The notes beneath the pieces are model-generated. The model was given only the letters and a program-made list of their open reading frames with translations. It was not told the DNA's origin and did no database searches. A stretch of DNA of 33,602 bases from Armatimonadota bacterium (GTDB lineage: Bacteria; Armatimonadota; JAAZEB01), in NCBI GenBank assembly GCA_012512265.1, contig JAAZEM010000135.1:1-33602 (forward strand). Direction: 5' to 3'. Positions within the stretch are counted from its first letter, which is position 1; every line of letters starts with the position of its first letter. A program made the position numbers and the translations under genes. Positions 1-8,564 of the stretch are shown here, in pieces.

Positions 1-176
1 CGTCAGGCCAGGCCCTGCCACGCAGGCAAGCAGATGGCGCTCGGGCGCGCGCTCTCGGCATCCGCTCGAGCCGCCATGGATCGCATCAAAGCGGTGCTCG
101 CACCCTGCACGCGCGCTGGTCACGCCCGCGACAAGCAAGGCGCATCCGATCGGCTCGGGAGAGTAGGAGGCCCATC

Positions 177-3100
177 ATGCCAAAGCCGTTGAACGCCGGG
201 CGCGGAATCCCTTCCACGATCCTCAAGTTGCTCGCGGCCGCCGCACTTGCCTTCTTGACCGCCGCCAGCGCGCTGGCGGCGCCGTCCACAAGACAGACGG
301 GCAGATCCTGGGTGCTCGAGAACGCGATGCTGCGCGTGGAGATCGACCCTCCGGCCGGGCGCTACCAGGTGCTCGACAAGCGCGCTCGTTTCACCTGGCG
401 CGGGCCGGACGGCGACGCGAGTCAGGCAACCCGGATCCTCCTTCCGAAGGTGACCACTCCCCCCAAGATTGATGGCGACCTCTCCGAATGGGCCCACATC
501 GGAACCCCGCTCACCATCCCGGAAGGGAAGGAGGGGGCCGATCCGGGCGCCCGCTTGCGCGCCGCGTGGGGCCCGGCCGGGCTCTACCTGGCGGTTGCCG
601 TGAAGGATCGCCGCTTCGTCACTTGCGCCCCGGATGAGACGAGGTGGTGGGAGAAAGACAGCGTCGAGTTCTGGATCCATGAGACGCAGTACGCCGTGCG
701 CTTCGGCACGTGGGGCGCCAACATCTGGGCCGCGTCTGGAGACGTTCGCGATGCCTCGGTGGACTTCGCGGAGACGGCCGATGGCTACACGGTGGAGGTG
801 CTGATGCCCGCGCGTCTCCTGGGCGCAGCGAAAAGCCCCGGAGGCCTGTTTCGTCTGGCCGTCGGCGTAAACGATGCCGACGACGCGAACGGACGCAAGG
901 CGCAGATTTACTTCCCCGCGTCGTGGCAGCACTCCAACTCCGAGACGTTCGCCATCGCCGTCTTGGGCGATGAAAAGGGCGAGATGCCGCCGGTCGCTGG
1001 CGATGCAAAACCAGTGCTCACCCCAGTTTCTGGGAAGCAGGCGCCCGGCACCGCATCCTTCACCGGCAGCGTGCGCACAAAGGGCCAGGAGGTGCCGGTC
1101 ACCACCACCTTCGCCCTCCTTGGCGACACGCCCGAGCTGCGCATCACCCTGGCCCCCGCCGATCCCGCCGCTCCGGTGGACAAGATGCGCGTCTTGCATC
1201 CGCTCGTCCTCGACGACCCGGAGGGCCGCGTTCTGGCAACGCCCTACAATGGCGGCATCGGCATTCCGACCGATGACCTCTCCTGGAGGGGCCGCGAGTG
1301 GCGACTGAGTGGGATGCTCGACATGCCGTGGGTAGGCCTCACCGATGGCACGAAGGGCTATCTGCTCCTCTGGGAGCTCCCCCGATCGTGTGATGATGGC
1401 CTCGCGCGTCTGGAAGGCGTGCTCGTCGGAGGCAAGACTCTTCTGGCGCCGGCGGCGTGGCATGCAGGCACCAAGGGCACGTTTGCCTACCCCCGGGTGA
1501 TCCGCTACATCTTCATCCCGGGCGGCGGGCATGTGGCGATGTGCAAGCGCTTCCGCGAATATGCGCGCGAGCATGGCATCCTGAAGACTCTGCGCGAGAA
1601 GATGAAGCGCAAGCCGCAACTCGCGCGCCTGGCCGGCGCCCCCGACGTGTGGGGCCGCAGCGACCTGAAGTTCTGCCGCGAGGCGAAGGCCGCCGGGATC
1701 GACCGGCTGCTTGTGAACGGCACGCAACCCAAGGCGGATACCGAGGCGATCAAGGCGTTGGGCTACCTCGCCGGACGGTATGACAACTACGAGGATGCCT
1801 ACGAGGGCGACCCGGGCCATATGGGCGACTTCAAAACAGAGACCGATGGCCTGGTCCTCGCCAACGGCGAGCGAATGAAGGCCTGGCTCACCCACGGCAC
1901 GCCCCCCAAGCAGTTTATGAAGCGGTGCACAGCGCTCTTCGAGAAGGTGGCGCGCACCTGGATCCCGCGCGAGCTGGAGGCCCACCCGATGAACGCCCGC
2001 TTCCTCGACGTGACCACCGCGTGCGGGCTGGCGGAGTGCTATAGCGACCACCACCCACTGAACCGCACCGAAGACCGGCTCGCGCGCCGCCGCCTCGCCC
2101 AATACGTGGGCAACGAGCTCGGACTGGTCCTGGGTGGCGAGCACGGGCGCTGGTGGGCCGCCGATCTCTATGATTACTGGGAGGGGATGCAGAGTGGCGG
2201 CTTCTACTCATGGCCCGCGGGCTATGTCGGCGAGAAGATTCCCGCAACCCGCGAGGAGATCGGCCAACGTTACCTGGAGTGGGGCCTTGGAGAGCGCTAT
2301 CGCTATCCCCTCTGGGAGCTGGTTTTCCACGATTGCGTCGTCTCCACGTGGTACTGGGGCGATAGCACCGGCCACCTGATCCAGGCGGCTCCGGAGCTCG
2401 GCTACAAGAAGGATGCCTTCAACATCCTCTACGGCACCATCCCGCTCTACTGGGTCAACAAGCCCTACAGCTACCGCTGGGACCAGCCCGAGACGCGGGC
2501 GCGCCTGCTGGAGAGCTATCGCAACACCTGCAAGCTGCATGAACAGATCGCGTTCGAGGAGATGGTGAGCCACGCCTTCGTCACCCCCGACCGCGCCGTG
2601 CAGACCACGCGCTTCGCCGACGGCACCCAGGTATGGGTGAACTTCGGCGAGAAGCCGTGGACGCTGAAGCGGGACGGCAAGGAGTGGACGTTGCCGCAGT
2701 ATGGCTTCTACGTGAAGGGGCCGCGCATCGAGCAGTATCGGATCGTGAAGGGCGACGCCCCGAACGGCACCATCACGTGCATCCGCACGCCGGACTACCT
2801 CTACGCCGAGGGGAACGTGCCCGGCGCCGTGGAGACGGCCGAGGGCACCGGCGTCACCATCCGCCGCGACGGCCCGGACCGGCTGCGCATCATCCCGGAG
2901 CAGGCCACACGGTGGGTCCGCCTGAATCCGAGCGCACTCTTCGCCGCCAGCGCGGAAAAGAAGGCGGCGGCCAGCCCGGGCCAGTGGCGCATCGTCCAGC
3001 TCGATGAGGAAGGGAACGCCCTCCGCGTCACCGGCGCCGCGCGGGCCCGGGGTGAGATGCTTGAACTGGCCTCCGAGACGGCCGTTCGGCCCACGCTCCT

Positions 3101-4466
3101 CCTGGGCCCGAGAGCACTCGCGGGCGTGCCGGAAGTCGTCTTCGCCGAGGCCTCCGCAACGGATATTCCGGTGGTGAAGCAGGGCCAGCCGGCCACGCTC
3201 CAATTCCGGCTGGCCAACCACGGGGGAAAGAGCGTCAAAGGGGTGCCCGTAGCCGCCTATCTCGACCGGATCGCCCCCGGGAACCGGGTGGAGATCAGGC
3301 GCGTGGACGTCCCGGCAGGCCAAAGCGCCACCGTCACCTTTTCGCTATCGACCGGGCACCGGGATGGGTGGACGCGCTTCCACTTCGAGGTTGGGAACGA
3401 GCGCACGGTTACCTACTGCAAGCCAGCCGCGGTCACCGAGCGCGTGGTCTTCATCCAACCGGACTGGACGCAATGGGACACGCACGTCGACCTCCGCGTG
3501 GAGATGGGGCCGGTCTCGCGCCGGAACCCGGTCGTGGAGCTCCCGTTCGATCCCGCCGCCGAGCGCGCGAAGCAGGGCCGAAGCGGCCCGGTGGATCTCA
3601 CCGCCGTGCGCGTGACCCGCGTGGACGTCACCGACCCGCGCCAGGCGCTATGCGAGGCACAGGTGATCACCACCCTGGAGGGCGAGAAGCGACTGGCGTT
3701 CCGCGTGCCGGGTACCTTCGAGGCGGGCGCCGTGATCACCTGCCGCGTCTATCTCGACGCGCTGGACCACGAGCATCATGCCAAGCGCCCCATTGGCCAT
3801 TGGAACGCGGCGGAGACGGCCTACGACAGCCCGCGCTACCGCGTCCGGTTTATCGAGGGCTACATCCGCGGCGTGGAGCTAAAGCAGCCCGCGGTCACCC
3901 TCCTCTCCTCTCTCGGTGTCTCTTCGGCGGATACCGGGTGGGTAAACGAGAGCGGCGAGGTGGAGAGTTTCGAGGTGCTGCAAGACGGCCCGCTCCTCAC
4001 GCAGGTGCGCGTGAAAAAGAACCTGGCCAAGAACCACTCGTATGACAAGCTCTACTCCTTCTATCCCGACTATTTCGTGGTGACCACGCTCTCGCCCGAG
4101 CGTTTTGGCACCATGAGCCGCGCCTACTACCAGGCGAAGTGCCGCTACCAGGATGACAAGGGAAATCAGGCGGAGATCGATGGCAGGGGAGACGCCGAGG
4201 GGATCGCGGGCAAGAACCCCAACCCGCAATGGTACGCCACCTGGGGCGAGGGGTGGGGCCTCTCCGGGATTCCGATCACTCCGCACGAGAACGTGAACTA
4301 CTGGGACGCGGGCAACATGGCCGGTCTTGGCTTCAACACCACGAGCAAGAGCCCCGCTACCGTCGCCTACGTTCTCCATGGCGCCGACGAGCCCAATCTG
4401 AAGGCGCCTGACTTCGGGGCGCTGGACCGCGCCCGACTGATGACTCCGGTGGTGGTCCGGCGATGA
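177..4466 (+). CDS. Large secreted glycoside hydrolase-like protein (GH101/GH129-related) with CBM9-like N-terminus
   Basis: 1429 aa. Start chosen at an ATG 6 nt after AGGAGG (165-170). Residues 1-35 form a signal peptide (basic start, Ala/Leu core, ALAA end), so the protein is exported. Around residues 90-260 is a CBM9-like domain (IDGDLSEW motif, then AAWGPAGLYLAVAVKD). The middle (about 440-850) resembles the barrel of GH101/GH129-related enzymes, which cleave alpha-linked GalNAc. Asp611 in RFLDVT and Glu655 in LGGEHGRWW are candidate catalytic acids, by analogy only. Residues about 1010-1090 look like a CARDB-type beta-sandwich, followed by further beta-rich sequence. The stop overlaps the next gene's start by 4 nt (ATGA). 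A DUF5696-like family is an alternative. Secreted multidomain carbohydrate-active protein is secure; the exact family is not. Confidence 0.72.
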   Translation: MPKPLNAGRGIPSTILKLLAAAALAFLTAASALAAPSTRQTGRSWVLENAMLRVEIDPPAGRYQVLDKRARFTWRGPDGDASQATRILLPKVTTPPKIDGDLSEWAHIGTPLTIPEGKEGADPGARLRAAWGPAGLYLAVAVKDRRFVTCAPDETRWWEKDSVEFWIHETQYAVRFGTWGANIWAASGDVRDASVDFAETADGYTVEVLMPARLLGAAKSPGGLFRLAVGVNDADDANGRKAQIYFPASWQHSNSETFAIAVLGDEKGEMPPVAGDAKPVLTPVSGKQAPGTASFTGSVRTKGQEVPVTTTFALLGDTPELRITLAPADPAAPVDKMRVLHPLVLDDPEGRVLATPYNGGIGIPTDDLSWRGREWRLSGMLDMPWVGLTDGTKGYLLLWELPRSCDDGLARLEGVLVGGKTLLAPAAWHAGTKGTFAYPRVIRYIFIPGGGHVAMCKRFREYAREHGILKTLREKMKRKPQLARLAGAPDVWGRSDLKFCREAKAAGIDRLLVNGTQPKADTEAIKALGYLAGRYDNYEDAYEGDPGHMGDFKTETDGLVLANGERMKAWLTHGTPPKQFMKRCTALFEKVARTWIPRELEAHPMNARFLDVTTACGLAECYSDHHPLNRTEDRLARRRLAQYVGNELGLVLGGEHGRWWAADLYDYWEGMQSGGFYSWPAGYVGEKIPATREEIGQRYLEWGLGERYRYPLWELVFHDCVVSTWYWGDSTGHLIQAAPELGYKKDAFNILYGTIPLYWVNKPYSYRWDQPETRARLLESYRNTCKLHEQIAFEEMVSHAFVTPDRAVQTTRFADGTQVWVNFGEKPWTLKRDGKEWTLPQYGFYVKGPRIEQYRIVKGDAPNGTITCIRTPDYLYAEGNVPGAVETAEGTGVTIRRDGPDRLRIIPEQATRWVRLNPSALFAASAEKKAAASPGQWRIVQLDEEGNALRVTGAARARGEMLELASETAVRPTLLLGPRALAGVPEVVFAEASATDIPVVKQGQPATLQFRLANHGGKSVKGVPVAAYLDRIAPGNRVEIRRVDVPAGQSATVTFSLSTGHRDGWTRFHFEVGNERTVTYCKPAAVTERVVFIQPDWTQWDTHVDLRVEMGPVSRRNPVVELPFDPAAERAKQGRSGPVDLTAVRVTRVDVTDPRQALCEAQVITTLEGEKRLAFRVPGTFEAGAVITCRVYLDALDHEHHAKRPIGHWNAAETAYDSPRYRVRFIEGYIRGVELKQPAVTLLSSLGVSSADTGWVNESGEVESFEVLQDGPLLTQVRVKKNLAKNHSYDKLYSFYPDYFVVTTLSPERFGTMSRAYYQAKCRYQDDKGNQAEIDGRGDAEGIAGKNPNPQWYATWGEGWGLSGIPITPHENVNYWDAGNMAGLGFNTTSKSPATVAYVLHGADEPNLKAPDFGALDRARLMTPVVVRR

Positions 4467-5722
4467 AGCGGCAGGCAGGCACAACGAAGGCTCGGAGACG
4501 AGTGGTGATCATTGGCGGGGGCGCCGCGGGCCTCACGGCGGCCATCGCCGCGGCGCGCGCCGGCGCACGCGTGCAGGTGCTCGAACGCATGCAGCGGGTC
4601 GGCAAGAAGATCCTCGCGACCGGGAATGGGCGCTGCAACTTCAGCAACACCGACCTGGGAGTCGAGCACTATCACGGTGCTGACCCGCGGTTTGTTCTGC
4701 CCGCCATCCGCGCCTTCGGCCTGGATGAGACGCTGGCGTTCTTCCGAGAGTTGGGCGTCGTGCCCCACGTTGAGGAGCGAGGGCGGATCTTTCCCGCGTC
4801 CGGCCAGGCTAGCGCCATCCTGGATGTGCTCCGCCATGAGCTGGAGCACCTAGGGGTGGAGACCCTGTGCGAGATGAACGTCGAGCGCATTGTGAGGGAT
4901 CCCTCCGGGCTACGCGTCCTATGCGGCGACGGGCGCGCCTTCCCGTGCGACCGTGCCATCGTGGCCGCCGGGGGGAAATCGACCCCCAATCTGGGTTCGA
5001 ACGGCGGTGGCTTTCGCGTGGCCCAGGCGCTTGGGCACCGTATCGAGCCTCCCTTCCCGGCGCTGGTGCCGGTCAAGCTGGATGCGCCCTTCCTGAAGCA
5101 GCTTCAGGGCGTGCGCTTCGAGGGCGAGGCGCAGGTCTTCCTGGATGGCGAGCCAGTCCGGGCCGAGCGTGGCGAGATCCTCTTCACGGAGCAGGGCGTC
5201 TCTGGAGTGCCGGTCCTGCAGATCAGTCGCGTCGTCTCGGAGTGGGCGGAGTCTGGGCGCGAGCTCTCGCTCGGGCTCCGCCCCTTCCCCGATTCCACAC
5301 CCGAGGCCCTGGCAAGCACCATCGCTGGCCGCGTCGCGACGTTTCCCTGGAAACCGGTGGAGGCCAGCTTTATCGGATGGCTGAACAAACGGCTGATCCC
5401 GGTGCTTCTGAAGGAGGCAGGGATCTGCGATCTTCAACGCCCGTGCGGAGAATTGAGCGGCAAGGAGATCCAGCGGGTCGCGGCGCTTCTGCACCTGTGG
5501 AGGATTCCCTGCGCCGGCGTGCAGTCGTGGATGCAGTCGCAGGTCACCGCGGGTGGCGTCTCCACCCGCGAGATCGACCCTGAGACGCTGGAATCGAAAC
5601 GGGCGCCCGGCGTGTTCTTTGCCGGTGAAGTGCTAGATATTGACGGCGACAGCGGCGGCTACAACCTCCAGTGGGCATGGTCCTCTGGCCATGTAGCAGG
5701 CCGGCTCGCCGCGGTAGCGTGA
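4463..5722 (+). CDS. HI0933/YhiN-type FAD-dependent oxidoreductase
   Basis: 419 aa, the usual length for the HI0933 (YhiN/BaiN-like) flavoprotein family. The N-terminal dinucleotide-binding loop VVIIGGGAAGL (Gly18-Gly23) binds FAD. The family signature GKKILATGNGRCNFSN follows at about residue 47, and the C-terminal FAD-closing segment DGDSGGYNLQWAWSSG is intact. No signal peptide, so cytoplasmic. The ATG overlaps the upstream stop by 4 nt and has no Shine-Dalgarno of its own, so translation is probably coupled to the glycosidase-like gene. A GTG at 4502, with GGAG just upstream, is an alternative start that still keeps the FAD loop. Substrates of this family are mostly unknown; some members reduce bile-acid intermediates. 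Pairing with an exported hydrolase is odd and may be incidental. Confidence 0.88.
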   Translation: MKRQAGTTKARRRVVIIGGGAAGLTAAIAAARAGARVQVLERMQRVGKKILATGNGRCNFSNTDLGVEHYHGADPRFVLPAIRAFGLDETLAFFRELGVVPHVEERGRIFPASGQASAILDVLRHELEHLGVETLCEMNVERIVRDPSGLRVLCGDGRAFPCDRAIVAAGGKSTPNLGSNGGGFRVAQALGHRIEPPFPALVPVKLDAPFLKQLQGVRFEGEAQVFLDGEPVRAERGEILFTEQGVSGVPVLQISRVVSEWAESGRELSLGLRPFPDSTPEALASTIAGRVATFPWKPVEASFIGWLNKRLIPVLLKEAGICDLQRPCGELSGKEIQRVAALLHLWRIPCAGVQSWMQSQVTAGGVSTREIDPETLESKRAPGVFFAGEVLDIDGDSGGYNLQWAWSSGHVAGRLAAVA

Positions 5723-5728
5723 CAAACC

Positions 5729-5759
5729 TTGACGGAGAAGGTCTGGAATCTGGTATAAT
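5729..5759 (+). promoter_or_regulatory. Sigma70-type promoter with extended -10 for the histidine kinase
   Basis: TTGACG (5729-5734) and a perfect TATAAT (5754-5759) are separated by 19 nt. The long spacer is offset by an extended -10 TG (5751-5752). It starts 7 nt after the flavoprotein stop, so the kinase has its own promoter. The predicted transcription start is near 5766, giving a leader of about 185-235 nt. Confidence 0.75.
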
Positions 5760-5784
5760 GGCAGCGTGGAACCGTCAGGAGAGA

Positions 5785-5937
5785 ATGGCCCTGTTGTTCG
5801 CGCCTGGGCAGCGCCGGCGGCCCATCCCTGGGCGTTTCCTCAAAGTTGAAGTGGCATCCCTGACCACCCCGAATTCTTTCTCTTATGGACCATCGCGCTG
5901 GCTTAATACTGCTCCGCACTCCGTAGTGCCTGTTTGA
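5785..5937 (+). CDS. Possible 50-codon leader ORF upstream of the histidine kinase
   Basis: An ATG preceded by AGGAGAGA (from 5777) opens a 50-aa frame about 19 nt after the predicted transcription start. The frame closes with TGA 12 nt before the kinase ATG at 5950. The peptide is basic at the front (GQRRRPIPGR) with no signal peptide, membrane segment or recognisable domain. The kinase start at 5950 has no Shine-Dalgarno, so this ORF could couple translation into the kinase or act as a leader peptide. It may be a chance frame, although the local DNA is less G+C-rich than its surroundings. I recognise no homolog. Confidence 0.3.
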   Translation: MALLFAPGQRRRPIPGRFLKVEVASLTTPNSFSYGPSRWLNTAPHSVVPV

Positions 5938-5949
5938 GCACCGCCCCCC

Positions 5950-7653
5950 ATGGGCAAGGCAAAACTCGGAGTTGCTCTGCCACCGACATGGATGAGGCCT
6001 ATGGCAACAGAGGAACAGACGCCACTGGATCGGGAGATCGAACTGTCTCGTGATGTCGGCCCACAGCCTGAGAGCCAGCCGGTGGCGAAGCAGCAGGGCG
6101 CCGAACATGGGTCCGCATCAAGCGAGGAATGCTATCGCAGCCTGGTGGAACTATCGCCGACGATGATCGCCGTGCACGACTCGCGGTTTCTATACATCAA
6201 CCAGGCAGGCGTGCACCTTCTTGGCGCCGCCAACGCGGATGAGATCGTGGGTACCCCCGCTCTTGAGAGCATCCACCCCGAGGATCGGGAGGTGGCCCGA
6301 GCTTACGCCGAGCAAGCGCTACGCGAAGGCAAGCCCACGCCCTGGGTGGAGCAGAAGCTCCTCCGCCGTGATGGATCCGTTGTCGAAGTTGAGGCGCTCT
6401 GGACGCCGATTCTCCATGAGGGCCGGCAAGAGCTCGTGGTGCATGTGCGCGAGATCACCGCTCGCAAGGAGATCGAGCGAGCAATGCAACGCCAGCAGCG
6501 ACTGTTGGACGCCATCTTCGATAACATTCTCGCCCACGTCGCCTATATGGACCGTGACTTCAACATCGTCCGAGTCAATGCCACCTACGCCCAGGGAAGC
6601 GGCCACACTGTTGAGGAGCTCATCGGGCGCAACCACTTCGTCCTCTTCCCCAATGAGGACAACCAACGCATCTTCGAGCGGGTGCGCGATACCGGCCAGG
6701 AATATATCGCCCGTGCCAAGCCGTTCATATACGCCGACCAACCGGAACGCGGCGTCACCTATTGGGACTGGTGGCTCCGGCCGATTGCCGGGCCCATGGG
6801 AGAAATCGAGGGGTTGGTCCTCTCGCTCGTCGATGTCACCTCCGCCGAGAGAGGGCGCCGGGAGGTGGAGCGACTGAACGCGGAGTTGCAGGAGGTCAAT
6901 GCCACCAAGGATCAGTTTCTCGCCGTGCTCTCGCACGAGCTGCGCAACCCGCTCGCGCCCATCCTGGCGGGCGTGCTCACTCTCCGCCAGCGAATGCCGG
7001 ATGACGAGCGCGTCCGGCGCACCATCCAGCTCATCGAGCGCAATGTGAAGCTCCAGACGCGCCTCGTAGATGACCTCCTGGATCTCTCGCGCATTGCCCG
7101 CGGACAGCTGCAGTTCCACCACGCGCACGTTCTCCTGGACCGCGTGGTCAAGGCCGCCGTGGAGGATCAGCAGGGCGAGGCGCAGAAGGCGGGCCTCTCG
7201 ATGAAGGTGGACACCACGCCGGGGCTCACGGTGATAGGCGACTTCGGCCGGCTCCAGCAGGCCGTGCTCAACCTGCTCACCAACGCCATCAAGTTCAGCC
7301 AGCGCGGCGGGCATATCCATGTGATGACCCATGCCCCCGACGCGCAGCATGCGCGGATCGTAGTCGAGGACACCGGCATCGGCATCGCTCCCGCCCTCAT
7401 TGACCGCATCTTCGAGATGTTCCGCCAGGGCGCGGCGGTGGCGGGGCACCAGCGCACGGGAATGGGGATTGGCCTCGCGCTCGTCAAATCGATCATCGAG
7501 CAGCACAATGGTCGCGTGTGGGCCGAGAGCGAGGGCCCCGGCAAGGGCAGCCGCTTCACCATCGAATTGCCGCTCGTATCGGATTCCTCACAATCAGAAG
7601 CTGCTCAGGGAGGGGAGACCCCGCACCTGTCCACAGAGACCATCCCCGAGTGA
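5950..7653 (+). CDS. Orphan PAS-PAS sensor histidine kinase
   Basis: 567 aa from 5950; in-frame ATGs at 5992 and 6001 are possible real starts, and the one at 6001 has GAGG only 3 nt upstream. Two PAS domains lie at about residues 58-170 and 180-300; the first ends in REITARKE, the second in LSLVDVTSAE. A short coiled linker leads to HisKA with the H-box SHELRNPLAP (phospho-acceptor His329), then a HATPase_c domain with the N-box NLLTNAIKFS, G1 VEDTGIGIAP and G2 GMGIGLAL. No transmembrane segment or signal peptide is visible, so it is a soluble cytoplasmic sensor. No response regulator is in the window; the partner and the signal are unknown. Transcribed from its own promoter. Confidence 0.92.
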   Translation: MGKAKLGVALPPTWMRPMATEEQTPLDREIELSRDVGPQPESQPVAKQQGAEHGSASSEECYRSLVELSPTMIAVHDSRFLYINQAGVHLLGAANADEIVGTPALESIHPEDREVARAYAEQALREGKPTPWVEQKLLRRDGSVVEVEALWTPILHEGRQELVVHVREITARKEIERAMQRQQRLLDAIFDNILAHVAYMDRDFNIVRVNATYAQGSGHTVEELIGRNHFVLFPNEDNQRIFERVRDTGQEYIARAKPFIYADQPERGVTYWDWWLRPIAGPMGEIEGLVLSLVDVTSAERGRREVERLNAELQEVNATKDQFLAVLSHELRNPLAPILAGVLTLRQRMPDDERVRRTIQLIERNVKLQTRLVDDLLDLSRIARGQLQFHHAHVLLDRVVKAAVEDQQGEAQKAGLSMKVDTTPGLTVIGDFGRLQQAVLNLLTNAIKFSQRGGHIHVMTHAPDAQHARIVVEDTGIGIAPALIDRIFEMFRQGAAVAGHQRTGMGIGLALVKSIIEQHNGRVWAESEGPGKGSRFTIELPLVSDSSQSEAAQGGETPHLSTETIPE

Positions 7654-7704
7654 AGCGAGGGGCGCGGTCCGGCCCTTTCCCGGGGCAGGAATCGTGAGCG
7701 CGCC

Positions 7705-7724
7705 AGGGGAGTGCGCCCTCCCCT
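7705..7724 (+). terminator. Possible terminator hairpin after the histidine kinase
   Basis: AGGGGAG (7705-7711), a 6-nt loop and CTCCCCT (7718-7724) form a perfect 7-bp stem 51 nt after the kinase stop. There is no U-tract, so it could equally be a processing or stability element. It separates the kinase from the acetyltransferase-like gene. Confidence 0.35.
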
Positions 7725-7779
7725 CGTCGAATCAGATCGGGCCGGCCACATTCGCCCGTCACACGAGGGGAAGATACGC

Positions 7780-8526
7780 ATGGACTACATCAACGCGATC
7801 AGTAACGACCTGCGCGCGCTGGGCATCCGGAGTGGCGACGTGATCCTCGTCCACTCCTCTCTCCGATCCCTGGGCTTTGTGCCCGGCGGGCCGGAAACGG
7901 TGATCCGCGGCCTGCTGGCCGCCGTGGGGGAGGAAGGCACGCTGCTGTTGCCCGCCCTAAGCTACCGGCAGCAGCCGCACCACATCCACGACACCCGCCA
8001 TTCCCCCTCCAACGTCGGGGCCATTCCAGAACACTTCCGCCTGCGCGAGGGCACGGAGCGCAGCCTCCACCCCACCCACTCTATCTGCGGGGTGGGTCCG
8101 GCAGTCGATGCCCTCTTCCAAGACCACCCGCTCGACACGACGCCCTGCGGGCCGCACTCGCCCTTGAACCGGATGATCGACCTCGGCGCGAAGATCGTCA
8201 TGCTCGGCTGCGGCCTGCGCCCGAACACCACGATGCACGCTCTAGAGGAGTATGTGGTCCCGCCCTATCTCTTCGGGCCAGAGTGCGAGTATACCATCAC
8301 CGATGCCGAAGGGCGCACCTATCGCAAGGTCTACACGCGCCATGGCTTCCAGGGATGGGCGCAGCGGTATGACCGCGTGCGCGAGTTGCCGCGCACCGAT
8401 TTCCTCACCGCCGGCTACGTCCTCGAAGCCGAAACCTTCATCCTCGAAACACAGCCGCTGCGTGAGGCCGTCCTGGCGAAGCTGCGCGAGAACCCGCTCT
8501 TCTTCGTCGATCGCGTGCCGGCATAG
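7780..8526 (+). CDS. AAC(3)-family acetyltransferase-like protein
   Basis: 248 aa. Start chosen at the ATG after GAGGGGAAG (7765-7773) because the family's conserved sequence begins a few codons later; a longer frame from 7711 lacks support. Family marks of Antibiotic_NAT (PF02522): DVILVHSSLRSLGF near the N-terminus, GPETVIRGLLAAVGEEGTLLLPA, and T-M-H-A-L-E with His153 and Glu156 matching the family H-x-x-E catalytic motif. Characterised members transfer acetyl from acetyl-CoA to the 3-amino group of aminoglycosides, but most chromosomal members act on other or unknown amines. Lying 38 nt before a secreted GH20-like gene, acetylation of an amino sugar or a secondary metabolite is as likely as drug resistance. 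Cytoplasmic. Confidence 0.82.
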   Translation: MDYINAISNDLRALGIRSGDVILVHSSLRSLGFVPGGPETVIRGLLAAVGEEGTLLLPALSYRQQPHHIHDTRHSPSNVGAIPEHFRLREGTERSLHPTHSICGVGPAVDALFQDHPLDTTPCGPHSPLNRMIDLGAKIVMLGCGLRPNTTMHALEEYVVPPYLFGPECEYTITDAEGRTYRKVYTRHGFQGWAQRYDRVRELPRTDFLTAGYVLEAETFILETQPLREAVLAKLRENPLFFVDRVPA

Positions 8527-8564
8527 CGTGCCGGGCAACACTGCCTCTCCGGAAGGAGGTCGCT

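Noticed and set aside
1..176. C-terminal end of an upstream gene
   Set aside because: All three plus-strand frames are Arg/Ala/Ser-rich with no family likeness, and no minus-strand frame is convincing. Apart from the ribosome site at 165-170 nothing is seen.
120..2144. 674-aa open frame on the minus strand
   Set aside because: Antisense to the secreted GH129-like gene; low-complexity Ala/Arg/Gly composition.
7780..8526. Aminoglycoside resistance gene
   Set aside because: Only family membership is visible. Most chromosomal AAC(3)-fold proteins have other substrates and there is no mobile element nearby.
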